Source: Algibacter lectus (lineage in GTDB: Bacteria; Bacteroidota; Bacteroidia; Flavobacteriales; Flavobacteriaceae). Taken from it: a stretch of DNA of 64,000 nt. Of this stretch, positions 19,865 through 28,671 are shown in pieces (position 1 is the stretch's first letter; every line of letters starts with the position of its first letter). Below the pieces are notes generated by a model. It ran no database searches and was not told where the DNA came from. It saw only the letters and a program-made list of their open reading frames with translations. The DNA is taken from the NCBI RefSeq assembly GCF_900112395.1, contig NZ_FOLN01000007.1, forward strand, positions 143,897-207,896. The letters are read 5' to 3'. A program made the translations under genes and the position numbers.

Positions 19865-22399
19865 ATGGCGAAGAATTTAGTAATAGTAGAGTCACCTGCA
19901 AAAGCAAAAACCATTGAAAAATTTCTAGGAAAAGATTTTAAAGTAGAATCTAGTTTCGGACATATTTCCGATTTACCATCCAAGGAATTAGGGGTTGATG
20001 TTGAGGGTGATTTTAATCCCAAATACGAAGTATCCACAGATAAGAAAGCAGTTGTAAAAAAACTGAAAGACTTAGCTAAGAAAGCCGAAATGGTTTGGCT
20101 AGCAAGTGATGAGGATCGCGAGGGAGAGGCTATTGCATGGCACTTAGCCGAAACATTGAAATTAGATAAAGAGAAAACCAAACGTATTGTTTTTCACGAA
20201 ATTACAAAATCTGCTATTTTAAAAGCGATTGAGAATCCACGTGGAATAGATTACGATTTAGTCGATGCGCAACAAGCACGACGTGTATTAGATAGAATTG
20301 TTGGTTACGAGCTGTCTCCAGTATTATGGAGAAAGGTAAAAGGTGGTTTGTCTGCCGGCCGTGTACAATCTGTTTCAGTTCGATTAATTGTTGAAAAGGA
20401 AAGAGATATACAAGGTTTTAGTCCTGTAGCATCATATAGAATAGATGCAGAGTTTTCTAATGAAGATGGGCAAAGCTTTAAAGCAAAACTTCCGAAGAAC
20501 TTTTCAACTAAAGAAGAAGCGCAAAAGTTTTTAGAGAAAAATGCTCAGGCCGATTTTAAAGTAGCCGATTTACAACAGAAACCAGCTAAGAAATCTCCAG
20601 CAGCACCGTTTACAACATCGACGTTGCAACAGGAAGCTTCTAGAAAATTATATTTCTCGGTAAGTAAAACCATGACGATGGCGCAACGCCTCTACGAAGC
20701 CGGTTTAATTACTTATATGAGAACGGATAGTGTTAATCTTTCCGATGAAGCTAAAAAAGGAGCAGAGGCAGAAATTAGGAATGCTTACGGTGATAAATAC
20801 AGTAAGTCTAGAAATTATAAAGGAAAAGCGAAAGGGGCTCAAGAAGCTCACGAAGCGATTCGTCCAACCAATTTCGCTGTACATTCAGTAGATATTGATT
20901 ATGATCAAGCCCGTTTATACGATTTAATTTGGAAGCGTTCTATTGCATCACAAATGAGTGAAGCAGAATTAGAGCGTACCAATGTAAAAATTAGTGCATC
21001 AACACATAAAGAAACTTTTACAGCAAACGGAGAGGTTATTACTTTTGATGGTTTCTTAAAAGTATATTTAGAAGGTACTGATGATGAGGATTTAGATGAA
21101 CAAGATGGTATGTTACCAGCTATGAAAACTAATGAAACATTACTTAATAGTTATATTACAGCAACCGAGCGTTATACGCGTCCGCCAGCTAGATATACTG
21201 AGGCATCTTTAGTTAAAAAGTTAGAAGAATTAGGTATTGGCCGTCCGTCTACATATGCGCCAACAATTTCAACAATTCAGAACAGGAATTATGTTGAAAA
21301 AGGTACTATAGATGGTGAGGAAAGAAATTATTCTCAATTAAAACTTCAAGATGGTACGGTAAACGATGTGACTTTATCAGAGAAAGTGGGGTCAGATAAA
21401 GGGAAGTTAGTTCCAACAGATATTGGAATGATTGTAACGGACTTTTTAGTGAATCACTTTGAGTCTATATTAGATTACAGTTTTACAGCAAAAGTAGAAG
21501 CCGATTTTGATGAAATTGCTGAAGGTAAAGAAGATTGGAAGAAAATGATGCGATCATTTTACGATAATTTTCACCCGATAGTAGAAGATGTAAAGGAAAA
21601 TGCCGATAGGGAATCTGGTGAACGTATTTTAGGTGAAGATCCTAAAACAGGCAAACGTGTAAGTGTGCGTTTAGGGAAGTTCGGGCCAATGGTTCAAATA
21701 GGAACGGTTGATGATGAAGAGAAACCTCAGTTTGCAAGTTTAAGTCCAGATCAACAATTAAATTCTATTACCTTCGAAGAGGCGATGGATTTATTTCAAC
21801 TTCCTAAAAATTTAGGGAATTTTGAAGATGAAGAGGTTGTTGTTAATAACGGACGTTTTGGACCTTATGTAAAGTTTGGTGATGCTTATGTATCGCTTCC
21901 AAAAGGAACAGACCCATTAAGTGTAGAGCTCGATGATGCTATTGTTTTAATTAAAGAAAAACAAAAAGCCGATGCGCCAATTTATATGTATAAAGATTTA
22001 CCTGTACAAAAGGGTAAAGGACGTTTTGGACCATATATAAAATGGAACAATTTGTTTATTAATGTGAATAAAAAATACGATTGGGATAATTTAACCGATG
22101 ATGAAATTGTAGAACTTATTGAAGTTAAGATTCAGAAAGAAATCGACAAGGTTATTCATAATTGGGAAGAAGAAGGTATTCGTGTAGAAAAAGCACGTTG
22201 GGGCCGTCACAATGTTATAAAAGGTAAAATTAAAGTAGAGTTAGCTAAAACGGTTGATGTTACAGAGATGACCTTGGAAGAGGCTGCAAAATTAATTGAA
22301 GCTAAAACCCCGAAGAAAAAAGCAAGAAAAAAAGCAGCGCCTAAAAAAGCCGCAGCGAAAAAAACGACAACTAAAAAAACAACAGCGAAAAAGAAATAA
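19865..22399 (+). CDS. topA: DNA topoisomerase I (type IA)
   Basis: Relaxes negative supercoils by single-strand passage. The Toprim domain begins IVESPAKAKTIEKFLG (Glu9), and its acidic triad region SDEDREGE is at 81-88. The catalytic Tyr is Tyr284 in LITYMRTDSV. Domains II-IV follow to about residue 600. The C-terminus has no four-Cys zinc ribbons; instead it carries repeated FGPYVKxG-type units (about 625-790) of the topoisomerase C-terminal repeat class. It ends in a Lys/Ala-rich tail of about 30 residues that probably adds DNA affinity. The 844-residue length is normal for Flavobacteriaceae. Confidence 0.98.
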   Translation: MAKNLVIVESPAKAKTIEKFLGKDFKVESSFGHISDLPSKELGVDVEGDFNPKYEVSTDKKAVVKKLKDLAKKAEMVWLASDEDREGEAIAWHLAETLKLDKEKTKRIVFHEITKSAILKAIENPRGIDYDLVDAQQARRVLDRIVGYELSPVLWRKVKGGLSAGRVQSVSVRLIVEKERDIQGFSPVASYRIDAEFSNEDGQSFKAKLPKNFSTKEEAQKFLEKNAQADFKVADLQQKPAKKSPAAPFTTSTLQQEASRKLYFSVSKTMTMAQRLYEAGLITYMRTDSVNLSDEAKKGAEAEIRNAYGDKYSKSRNYKGKAKGAQEAHEAIRPTNFAVHSVDIDYDQARLYDLIWKRSIASQMSEAELERTNVKISASTHKETFTANGEVITFDGFLKVYLEGTDDEDLDEQDGMLPAMKTNETLLNSYITATERYTRPPARYTEASLVKKLEELGIGRPSTYAPTISTIQNRNYVEKGTIDGEERNYSQLKLQDGTVNDVTLSEKVGSDKGKLVPTDIGMIVTDFLVNHFESILDYSFTAKVEADFDEIAEGKEDWKKMMRSFYDNFHPIVEDVKENADRESGERILGEDPKTGKRVSVRLGKFGPMVQIGTVDDEEKPQFASLSPDQQLNSITFEEAMDLFQLPKNLGNFEDEEVVVNNGRFGPYVKFGDAYVSLPKGTDPLSVELDDAIVLIKEKQKADAPIYMYKDLPVQKGKGRFGPYIKWNNLFINVNKKYDWDNLTDDEIVELIEVKIQKEIDKVIHNWEEEGIRVEKARWGRHNVIKGKIKVELAKTVDVTEMTLEEAAKLIEAKTPKKKARKKAAPKKAAAKKTTTKKTTAKKK

Positions 22400-22523
22400 T
22401 TTTATAAAAAAAAGAAAATTTTAATACGTTTATTTGTGATATAAATTTTTACATTTATAGTGTTAGTTTTCTTTTTTTATTGATATTTGTGTAACGCAAA
22501 ACAGCATAATTTAGTACACTTTA

Positions 22524-23690
22524 ATGGATTTTAACTTTCTGTCTCCTGTTTCAGATTTTGTATTGGCTCATAATGAGTTGCTTTCAGCTCAGGCTTTAGG
22601 TCGAAAAATAAAAATTCACTCAGCGCAGCAGGGCATTCCAGATTTAGATGGTGTTCAAATTGCTATAGTTGGTGTTTTAGAAAATAGAAATGATATTAAT
22701 TATATAGGTGAAGAGTTTTGCTTAGATGAGATTCGAAAAGGATTTTATAGCCTCTTCCCTGGTAGCTGGAGTATTAGTGTTGCCGATTTAGGTGATATTG
22801 AAAAAGGCGAAAGTGTAGATGATACGTATTTTGCTTTAAAAGAAGTTGTAAATACTCTAATTAAGCAAAATGTAATTCCCGTGATTTTGGGTGGATCGCA
22901 AGATCTTACTTATGCAAACTATCGTGCTTATGATAGTTTTGCGCCCATGGTGAATATAGTAAATGTTGATAGCAAATTCGATTTAGGCGATTCAACTAAA
23001 CCTATTAAGAACAATAGTTTTGTAGGTAAAATTATTTTAGATCAACCCTATAACCTTTTTAATTACGCTACAGTAGGCTATCAAACATATTTTAATTCGC
23101 AAGAAGAAATAGATTTGATGGATAGTTTGTATTTTGAGTCTTATAGACTTGGGCAAGTATCTCATGATATTACAATAGTAGAACCTGTATTAAGAGATGC
23201 TAATATTGTAAGTATCGATTTGGGGTCGGTAAAAAGCTCTGAAGTAAGTTTAAATCAAAAAGTATCTCCCAACGGTCTAAACGGTAAAGAAATTTGCGCC
23301 ATAGCTAGATATGCAGGTATAAGTAATAAGGTGTCGTCTTTTGGTATTTACGAATACAAACCTTCTAGTGATGATGAAATAACATCTATGTTAGTATCAC
23401 AAATGCTGTGGTATTTTATAGAAGGTGTAAATTATAGAATTAAAGATGATGATTTTTCAGATGAATATACTTACCAAAAATTCATTACTTTGGTAGAATC
23501 GGAAGAATTAGTTTTTTATAAGAGTAATAAGACAGGAAGATGGTGGATTGAAATACCTTTTTTGTCAGAAGTTAATAATAAATTAAAAAGGCATACGTTA
23601 TTACCTTGCATGCACCAAGATTACAAAGATGCATGCAATAATAAAGTGCCAGAGCGCTGGTACAAAGCCATTAGGAAAAATAGCGTTTAA
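22524..23690 (+). CDS. Arginase/formimidoylglutamase-fold protein with degenerate metal site
   Basis: A 388-residue protein whose layout matches the ureohydrolase (arginase, agmatinase, formimidoylglutamase) family. The three metal-binding blocks are in the right order but changed. The GGDH block reads GGSQD (123-127), the DAHxD block reads DSKFD (149-153) and the SxDxD block reads SIDLG (230-234). Two His and at least one Asp ligand are therefore missing, and a normal Mn2+ pair is unlikely. The 80-residue C-terminal extension is Trp/Lys-rich and ends in KVPERWYKAIRKNSV. It lies 155 bases upstream of gldK, the same position this family takes in other gliding flavobacteria as far as I recall. 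The role is unknown; a binding or structural function is more likely than hydrolysis. Confidence 0.82.
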   Translation: MDFNFLSPVSDFVLAHNELLSAQALGRKIKIHSAQQGIPDLDGVQIAIVGVLENRNDINYIGEEFCLDEIRKGFYSLFPGSWSISVADLGDIEKGESVDDTYFALKEVVNTLIKQNVIPVILGGSQDLTYANYRAYDSFAPMVNIVNVDSKFDLGDSTKPIKNNSFVGKIILDQPYNLFNYATVGYQTYFNSQEEIDLMDSLYFESYRLGQVSHDITIVEPVLRDANIVSIDLGSVKSSEVSLNQKVSPNGLNGKEICAIARYAGISNKVSSFGIYEYKPSSDDEITSMLVSQMLWYFIEGVNYRIKDDDFSDEYTYQKFITLVESEELVFYKSNKTGRWWIEIPFLSEVNNKLKRHTLLPCMHQDYKDACNNKVPERWYKAIRKNSV

Positions 23691-23771
23691 CAAGGTGAAA
23701 AGGTTAAAATGCGCATTTCATCGTTTAAATGTTAATTTTTTACGACGAAATGTAATTTTTTTAGGTAAAAA

Positions 23772-23803
23772 GTTGTTTTTTAAAAAATATATAAATATGT
23801 TTA
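23772..23803 (+). promoter_or_regulatory. Candidate gldKLMN promoter
   Basis: GTTG at 23772-23775 and TATGTTTA at 23796-23803 are each one base off the Bacteroidota TTTG / TAnnTTTG pattern, at the right spacing. A small 5-bp hairpin (23805-23820, GCTCT/AGAGC) follows at the predicted start site. Confidence 0.45.
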
Positions 23804-23845
23804 CGCTCTCAAGTTAGAGCTTAAATAATTAACCGCGAGTTTTCT

Positions 23846-25213
23846 ATGATTATGAAGAAGTTTATATTATTAACCACAGTAGTAGCATTACTAGCAAGTT
23901 GCGGGTCAAATGACCGAGGAGAACTAGTTGGTGTGCAAGGAAAAAAATGGCATCCAGAGAAGCCTTATGGTATGGAGCTAATTCCTGGTGGCGCATTTAT
24001 AATGGGTAAAGCTGATGATGATTTAGCTGGTGTGCAAGATGCGCCTGCAAAAACCGTTACAGTACGCTCATTTTACATGGATGCAACTGAAATAACAAAT
24101 AGTGAGTATCGCCAATTTGTTAATTGGGTAAGAGATTCTATAGTTAGAATGAAACTTGCTGTATTAGCTGATGAAATTGGAAAAGTTCCAGAAGATGGAG
24201 GTATTGGTGAATACGCATTTAAAGATGCAGATACAGCCAACATGTCTGTTTACGAAAAATACATGTTCGAGAACTATACCGGATTAGGACCAACAGGTTA
24301 CGAAGGTAGAAAGTTGAACAAAGATGTTGATCTAGTATTTGATACAGCTGAATACCCAGATGAGTGGTATGCAGAGGTTATGGATACTATGTATTTACCT
24401 TTAGAGGCATCATACAATGGTCAACGTACTTGGGATGTTAAGAAATTCAAATTCCAATATAGCTATATGGACATTCAAGAAGCTGCTAATAACAGAGGTA
24501 TTGAACGTAAAGATGCTATTAAAAAGGAAGAATTAGAAATATATCCAGATACAACAGTTTGGATTAGAGATTTCGCATATTCTTACAATGAACCAATGCA
24601 TAACGATTATTTCTGGCATGATGCTTATGGAGAATATCCTGTAGTAGGAGTGACTTGGAAACAAGCTAAAGCATTTTGTGAGTGGAGAACTTTGCAGAAA
24701 AACTCTTACCAAAAATCTAAAAAAGGTGCGGCAATGGTAAATACATTTAGATTGCCATCTGAAGCAGAGTGGGAGTATGCCGCTCGTGGAGGTTTGCAAG
24801 CAGCAACTTACCCTTGGGGTGGGCCTTACACAAAAAGTGATAGAGGTTGTTTTATGGCAAACTTTAAACCTGTACGTGGAGATTATGCTGCCGATCAAGC
24901 TTTATACACAGTAGAAGCAAAATCTTATGAGCCTAACGATTACAATTTGTATAACATGTCTGGAAATGTTTCAGAATGGGTAAATGCATCTTACGATCCT
25001 TCATCTTATGAGTATACATCAAGTATTAACCCAAGTGTAAACGATAGAGATAACAAACGTAAAATTGTTCGTGGTGGTTCTTGGAAAGATGTAGCATACT
25101 TTTTACAAGTAAGTTCAAGAGATTACGAATATGCAGATTCTGCAAGAAGTTATATTGGCTTTAGAACCGTTCAAGATTATATGGGGACACAGGTAACAAA
25201 AAACGGTAACTAA
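23846..25213 (+). CDS. gldK: Gliding motility / type IX secretion lipoprotein GldK
   Basis: Outer-membrane lipoprotein of the type IX secretion system that forms, with GldN, the periplasmic ring. The lipobox LASC follows a signal peptide that starts best at the second Met (ATG 23852; the two starts differ by two residues). The rest is a formylglycine-generating-enzyme-like (sulfatase-modifying factor) fold: GMELIPGGAFIMGK near 42, TEITNSEYRQFVNW near 78, PVVGVTWKQAKAFCEWR near 265, FRLPSEAEWEYAARGG near 298, NMSGNVSEWV near 370 and KIVRGGSW near 405. A large insertion lies between the second and third blocks, as in known GldK. First gene of gldKLMN. Confidence 0.97.
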   Translation: MIMKKFILLTTVVALLASCGSNDRGELVGVQGKKWHPEKPYGMELIPGGAFIMGKADDDLAGVQDAPAKTVTVRSFYMDATEITNSEYRQFVNWVRDSIVRMKLAVLADEIGKVPEDGGIGEYAFKDADTANMSVYEKYMFENYTGLGPTGYEGRKLNKDVDLVFDTAEYPDEWYAEVMDTMYLPLEASYNGQRTWDVKKFKFQYSYMDIQEAANNRGIERKDAIKKEELEIYPDTTVWIRDFAYSYNEPMHNDYFWHDAYGEYPVVGVTWKQAKAFCEWRTLQKNSYQKSKKGAAMVNTFRLPSEAEWEYAARGGLQAATYPWGGPYTKSDRGCFMANFKPVRGDYAADQALYTVEAKSYEPNDYNLYNMSGNVSEWVNASYDPSSYEYTSSINPSVNDRDNKRKIVRGGSWKDVAYFLQVSSRDYEYADSARSYIGFRTVQDYMGTQVTKNGN

Positions 25214-25267
25214 GCTAATTGTATTAAAACAAATCAAATCATTATAAATTTTTATTAATTAACCTAC

Positions 25268-25285
25268 TTAAGTATTCGTACTTAA
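25268..25285 (+). other. UUCG-capped hairpin between gldK and gldL
   Basis: A 7-bp stem (TTAAGTA at 25268-25274 with TACTTAA at 25279-25285) closes a TTCG tetraloop. It sits 17 bases before the gldL ATG with no T-run, so it may affect mRNA processing or translation of gldL rather than stop transcription. Confidence 0.5.
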
Positions 25286-25301
25286 ATTAAAATCAGAAAT
25301 T

Positions 25302-25943
25302 ATGGCAAAGTCAAAAGGAAGTAAAAAAATCATGAATATGATGTATGGATTAGGAGCAGCAGTTGTTATCCTTGGAGCATTATTCAAAATCACACACATG
25401 GAGTTTGGACCATTAAACGGTAACACACTCTTAACAATTGGTTTAGTAACAGAAGCGCTTATTTTCGCGGTATCTGCATTTGAACCTGTTGATGATGAAT
25501 TAGATTGGTCATTAGTATACCCAGAATTAGCTGGTGGTATGGGAACCAAAAAAGAAGTAGCTCAAAATGATGATGCTCAAGGGATGTTATCTAAAAAATT
25601 AGATAATTTATTAAAAGAAGCTAAAATTGACGGTGAGTTAATTGCAAGCTTAGGAGATAGCATTAAAAACTTTGAAGGTGCAGCAAAAAACATGGGATCT
25701 ACTGTAGATTCAATGGAAGCAACTAAAAAATATGGTGCAGAGTTATCTTTAGCAGCAGCTCAAATGGAATCATTAAACGGTTTATACAAAGTACAATTAG
25801 AAAGTGCTAGTAAACAAGCAAGTATTAATGAAGAATCTGTTGAAAATGCAGCGAAATTAAAAGAACAAATGCAATCTTTAGCTTCAAACTTATCATCATT
25901 AAATGGTGTTTACGGAGGTATGTTATCTGCAATGAATAAATAA
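25302..25943 (+). CDS. gldL: Gliding motility / type IX secretion inner-membrane protein GldL
   Basis: Forms with GldM the proton-driven rotary motor that powers type IX secretion and gliding. Two transmembrane helices lie at about residues 14-30 and 40-60, linked by ITHMEFGPLNGN. The second helix holds the acidic Glu (TIGLVTEALIFAVSAFEP) expected to take part in proton flow. The rest is a cytoplasmic coiled-coil-like domain rich in Ala/Ser/Gln. The 213-residue length matches the family. It follows gldK by 88 bases. Confidence 0.97.
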   Translation: MAKSKGSKKIMNMMYGLGAAVVILGALFKITHMEFGPLNGNTLLTIGLVTEALIFAVSAFEPVDDELDWSLVYPELAGGMGTKKEVAQNDDAQGMLSKKLDNLLKEAKIDGELIASLGDSIKNFEGAAKNMGSTVDSMEATKKYGAELSLAAAQMESLNGLYKVQLESASKQASINEESVENAAKLKEQMQSLASNLSSLNGVYGGMLSAMNK

Positions 25944-26009
25944 TTAATTAGGCTAATTAATAACCCCAAATTACTTATTATTAATTAACCATTAAAAACC
26001 TAATTAACC

Positions 26010-27572
26010 ATGGCAGGAGGAAATTTATCACCTAGACAAAAAATGATTAATCTAATGTACCTCATATTTATTGCGATGTTAGCATTAAATATGTCGAAAG
26101 AAGTACTTTCAGCATTCGGATTAATGAACGAGAGACTTGTTGAATCTAACGAGTCTGCAGAATTGAGAAATAAATCATTCGTAGATAATTTAAAATTAAA
26201 AGCTGAAGAGCAACCTGAGAAATACGAGCCTTTAAAGGCTAAAGGTGAAGCTTTAGATCAGTTAGCGTCAGATTTTAACGCTTACCTAGAAGAATTAAAA
26301 GGTAAAATGACCGCAACGGTTGATAACCCTGAAGAATACGAAAGTATGGATAAAGGTGATTACCTAGATCAAAACTTCTTTAAAGGTGGGAAATTAAAAC
26401 CAGAAGGCGAAGAATTTAAAGCTAAAATAGTAGGCTTTAGAGAAGGCGTTCTTAAACTTATTGAAGGTCAAAAAGGCATGGAAGATGTAGTTAAATCTGT
26501 AAAAGACAAATTTAATACTGACGATGTTAAACGTGGTGCAGGAACTGTAGAATGGTTAGATCATAACTTCAAAGGATTTCCTTTGGTAGCTTCTTTAACT
26601 AAAATGACTCAATTACAATCTGATATTAAAACAACAGAATCTGAGATATTAGGTAATATGTTACAAGGAACACTTTCTAGCGAGGTTTCTATGACTAATT
26701 ATACTACCTTAATGGAAACATCTAAATCTGCTTATTTTAACGGAGAGCAATTCGACGGACAAATTGTTTTAGGTCGTACAGATGCTTCAACAAAACCAAG
26801 TAGAGTTGAATTAACTTTAGATGGTAGAAAACTTAGCGATAAACAATACACTATTGAAGGCGGAAAAGTGAAACTTAAAGTTGGAACTGGTGGAGTTGGA
26901 GAACATAAAATTGCAGGAGCTTTATATTTTGCTCAAGATGGAGAAGAGGTTGAAGTACCTGTAAACTCATCTTTTGCAACAGTTGCAAAACCAAACTCAG
27001 CAACTATTTCTGCAGATAAAATGAATGTAGTTTATAGAGGTGTTAAAAACCCAATGACTATTTCTTTTGCAGGTGTACCTGATAATAAAGTTAATGCTAA
27101 GGCGCAAGGTTTATCTAGAGTCTCTGGAAGTAAATATGTTATGGATGCTACTAGAATTAAGGGTAGAGAAGTAACTATTAACGTAAGCGCATCATTACCT
27201 GATGGAGGTGGTAGCGTTGGAGATAAAGCAACATTTAGAATTAAAGATTTACCAAAACCAACAGGAACTGTAAGAGGTGAAGATGGTGCTGTAAAAATGC
27301 AACGTAATAGTCTTGAAATTTCTACTATTGGTGCTAAGTTTGACGATTTTGATTTTGAATTACCATTACGTGTTACTGGATTCAAATTTAAAGTACCAGG
27401 ACAACCAACAATTAGTGTAAGTGGTAGTAAATTAGATAGTAGAGCAAAAGGTGCTTTACGTAAAGCTAAGCGAGGATCTGATGTTACAATTTTTGATATT
27501 CAGGCTAAAGCAACCGGTGTTAGTGTAATACTTAAAAAAGTATCACCAATTATTATCGAGCTTACAAACTAA
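26010..27572 (+). CDS. gldM: Gliding motility / type IX secretion protein GldM
   Basis: Rotor/shaft subunit spanning from the inner membrane through the periplasm to the GldK-GldN ring. The N-terminal single helix (KMINLMYLIFIAMLALNMSKEVL, about 12-35) carries the motif that inserts into the GldL pentamer. It is followed by the helical D1 domain (to about 220) and three Ig-like beta domains D2-D4 (about 225-515). Length 520 aa is normal. It is 66 bases downstream of gldL; a very strong hairpin separates it from gldN. Confidence 0.97.
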   Translation: MAGGNLSPRQKMINLMYLIFIAMLALNMSKEVLSAFGLMNERLVESNESAELRNKSFVDNLKLKAEEQPEKYEPLKAKGEALDQLASDFNAYLEELKGKMTATVDNPEEYESMDKGDYLDQNFFKGGKLKPEGEEFKAKIVGFREGVLKLIEGQKGMEDVVKSVKDKFNTDDVKRGAGTVEWLDHNFKGFPLVASLTKMTQLQSDIKTTESEILGNMLQGTLSSEVSMTNYTTLMETSKSAYFNGEQFDGQIVLGRTDASTKPSRVELTLDGRKLSDKQYTIEGGKVKLKVGTGGVGEHKIAGALYFAQDGEEVEVPVNSSFATVAKPNSATISADKMNVVYRGVKNPMTISFAGVPDNKVNAKAQGLSRVSGSKYVMDATRIKGREVTINVSASLPDGGGSVGDKATFRIKDLPKPTGTVRGEDGAVKMQRNSLEISTIGAKFDDFDFELPLRVTGFKFKVPGQPTISVSGSKLDSRAKGALRKAKRGSDVTIFDIQAKATGVSVILKKVSPIIIELTN

Positions 27573-27620
27573 AATCGAAAACATAACGTTTAGTTATTAC
27601 TGAATAATAAGTATTATAGG

Positions 27621-27665
27621 ATGAACATCTAAAATAAAAAGAGTATTTTTATTTTAGATGTTTCA
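27621..27665 (+). other. Strong intercistronic hairpin between gldM and gldN
   Basis: A perfect 17-bp stem (27624-27640 with 27646-27662) closes a five-base loop GAGTA and can be extended by three more pairs past a one-base bulge. It is AT-rich, has no T-run beyond the stem and lies 24 bases before the gldN ATG. It is a candidate attenuator or RNA-processing site. Confidence 0.6.
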
Positions 27666-27689
27666 TTAAAAACAATAAATAGTAAGCAC

Positions 27690-28580
27690 ATGAATTTGAA
27701 AAGTTTTTTATTAACTGTAACAACTGTTTGTACCGTATCTGGTATGTTTGCTCAGGCAAATATTTTAAATGCGAAAAGCCCAGAAGAGATTGGTGTTAGA
27801 ACAGATGCTCAAAAGGCTGTAGATAACGATAAACCTTTAGAATACGGTTATGTTGATGATCGTGATATTCTATTTTCAAAAATGACTTGGGAAAAAGTGG
27901 TTTTAGATGAACGTTCTAACTTTCCTTTGTACTATCCTATAGATACTAATAACATTAGTAGTAATAGACGTTCTTTATACGATGTTCTAATGAAGAACAT
28001 TAAAAACGGTAAGATTGCAAATATCTATGACGATTCGTATTTCAATGCGAAAAGAACATTAAAAGATATTGAATCTGCCTTATCTAAAATTGATACAACA
28101 GGAGTTGGTATCGAGCAGTTAAATGCTGGAGAAGAACTTTCTGCTGAGTACATCAATAGAAGAGATATTACAGCTGCAGAAATTAGAGAATACCATATCA
28201 AAGGACTATGGTATTTTGATAAACGTCAAGCTGAAATGAAATACCGTTTATTAGGTATTGCTCCAGTGGCGCCAGATGTTAACTTTATTGATGACGATGA
28301 GCCAGACTTAGTCGAGTTATTTTGGATATTCTTCCCTGATGCTCGTGAGGTTTTACACGAAGCAAAATCGTTTAATAATAAAAACAGTTCTATGCCGTTT
28401 TCATTCGATCATATATTGAATGCACGTCGTTTTCACGGTTATACCTATAAAGAAGAAAACGTACAAGGTGATAGAGCCGTATCGGAATATATTTCGGACA
28501 ATGCTTTAATGCAATTGTTAGAATCTGATAGAATAAAAGATAAAATTAGAGATTTTGAATTAGATATGTGGACATATTAA
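27690..28580 (+). CDS. gldN: Gliding motility / type IX secretion periplasmic protein GldN
   Basis: Periplasmic ring partner of GldK in the type IX secretion system. A signal peptide (about 1-20, SGMFAQ) is followed by family features: DDRDILFSKMTWEKVVLDERSNFPLYYP (quoted in pieces across about 57-84), IYDDSYFN near 112, and the late DLVELFWIFFPDAREVLHEA near 210. Length 296 aa is normal. It is the last gene of gldKLMN and is closed by a perfect terminator. Confidence 0.96.
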   Translation: MNLKSFLLTVTTVCTVSGMFAQANILNAKSPEEIGVRTDAQKAVDNDKPLEYGYVDDRDILFSKMTWEKVVLDERSNFPLYYPIDTNNISSNRRSLYDVLMKNIKNGKIANIYDDSYFNAKRTLKDIESALSKIDTTGVGIEQLNAGEELSAEYINRRDITAAEIREYHIKGLWYFDKRQAEMKYRLLGIAPVAPDVNFIDDDEPDLVELFWIFFPDAREVLHEAKSFNNKNSSMPFSFDHILNARRFHGYTYKEENVQGDRAVSEYISDNALMQLLESDRIKDKIRDFELDMWTY

Positions 28581-28601
28581 ATTCTAGATTTTATGAAAAA
28601 T

Positions 28602-28634
28602 AAAAAACGCTCACTTTTAAGTGAGCGTTTTTTT
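28602..28634 (+). terminator. Terminator of gldKLMN
   Basis: A perfect 9-bp GC-rich stem (ACGCTCACT at 28607-28615 with AGTGAGCGT at 28620-28628) is preceded by an A-run and followed by seven Ts. Its position also shows that the GTG at 28621 cannot be the start of the next gene. Confidence 0.93.
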
Positions 28635-28671
28635 GTTAAATAAAGTGTGTAAATATTTATCTTCGCAAGAC

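Noticed and set aside
23629..23817. 62-codon frame after the arginase-like gene
   Set aside because: It starts inside that gene and runs into the gldK promoter region; Lys/Phe-rich composition is that of random AT-rich DNA.
27032..27385. 117-codon minus-strand frame inside gldM
   Set aside because: Antisense shadow of the Ig-like domains of GldM; no start context or motif.
28621..28671. Upstream GTG start for the FAD oxidoreductase
   Set aside because: These codons begin in the right arm and T-run of the gldN terminator; the ATG at 28672 begins the Rossmann fold properly.
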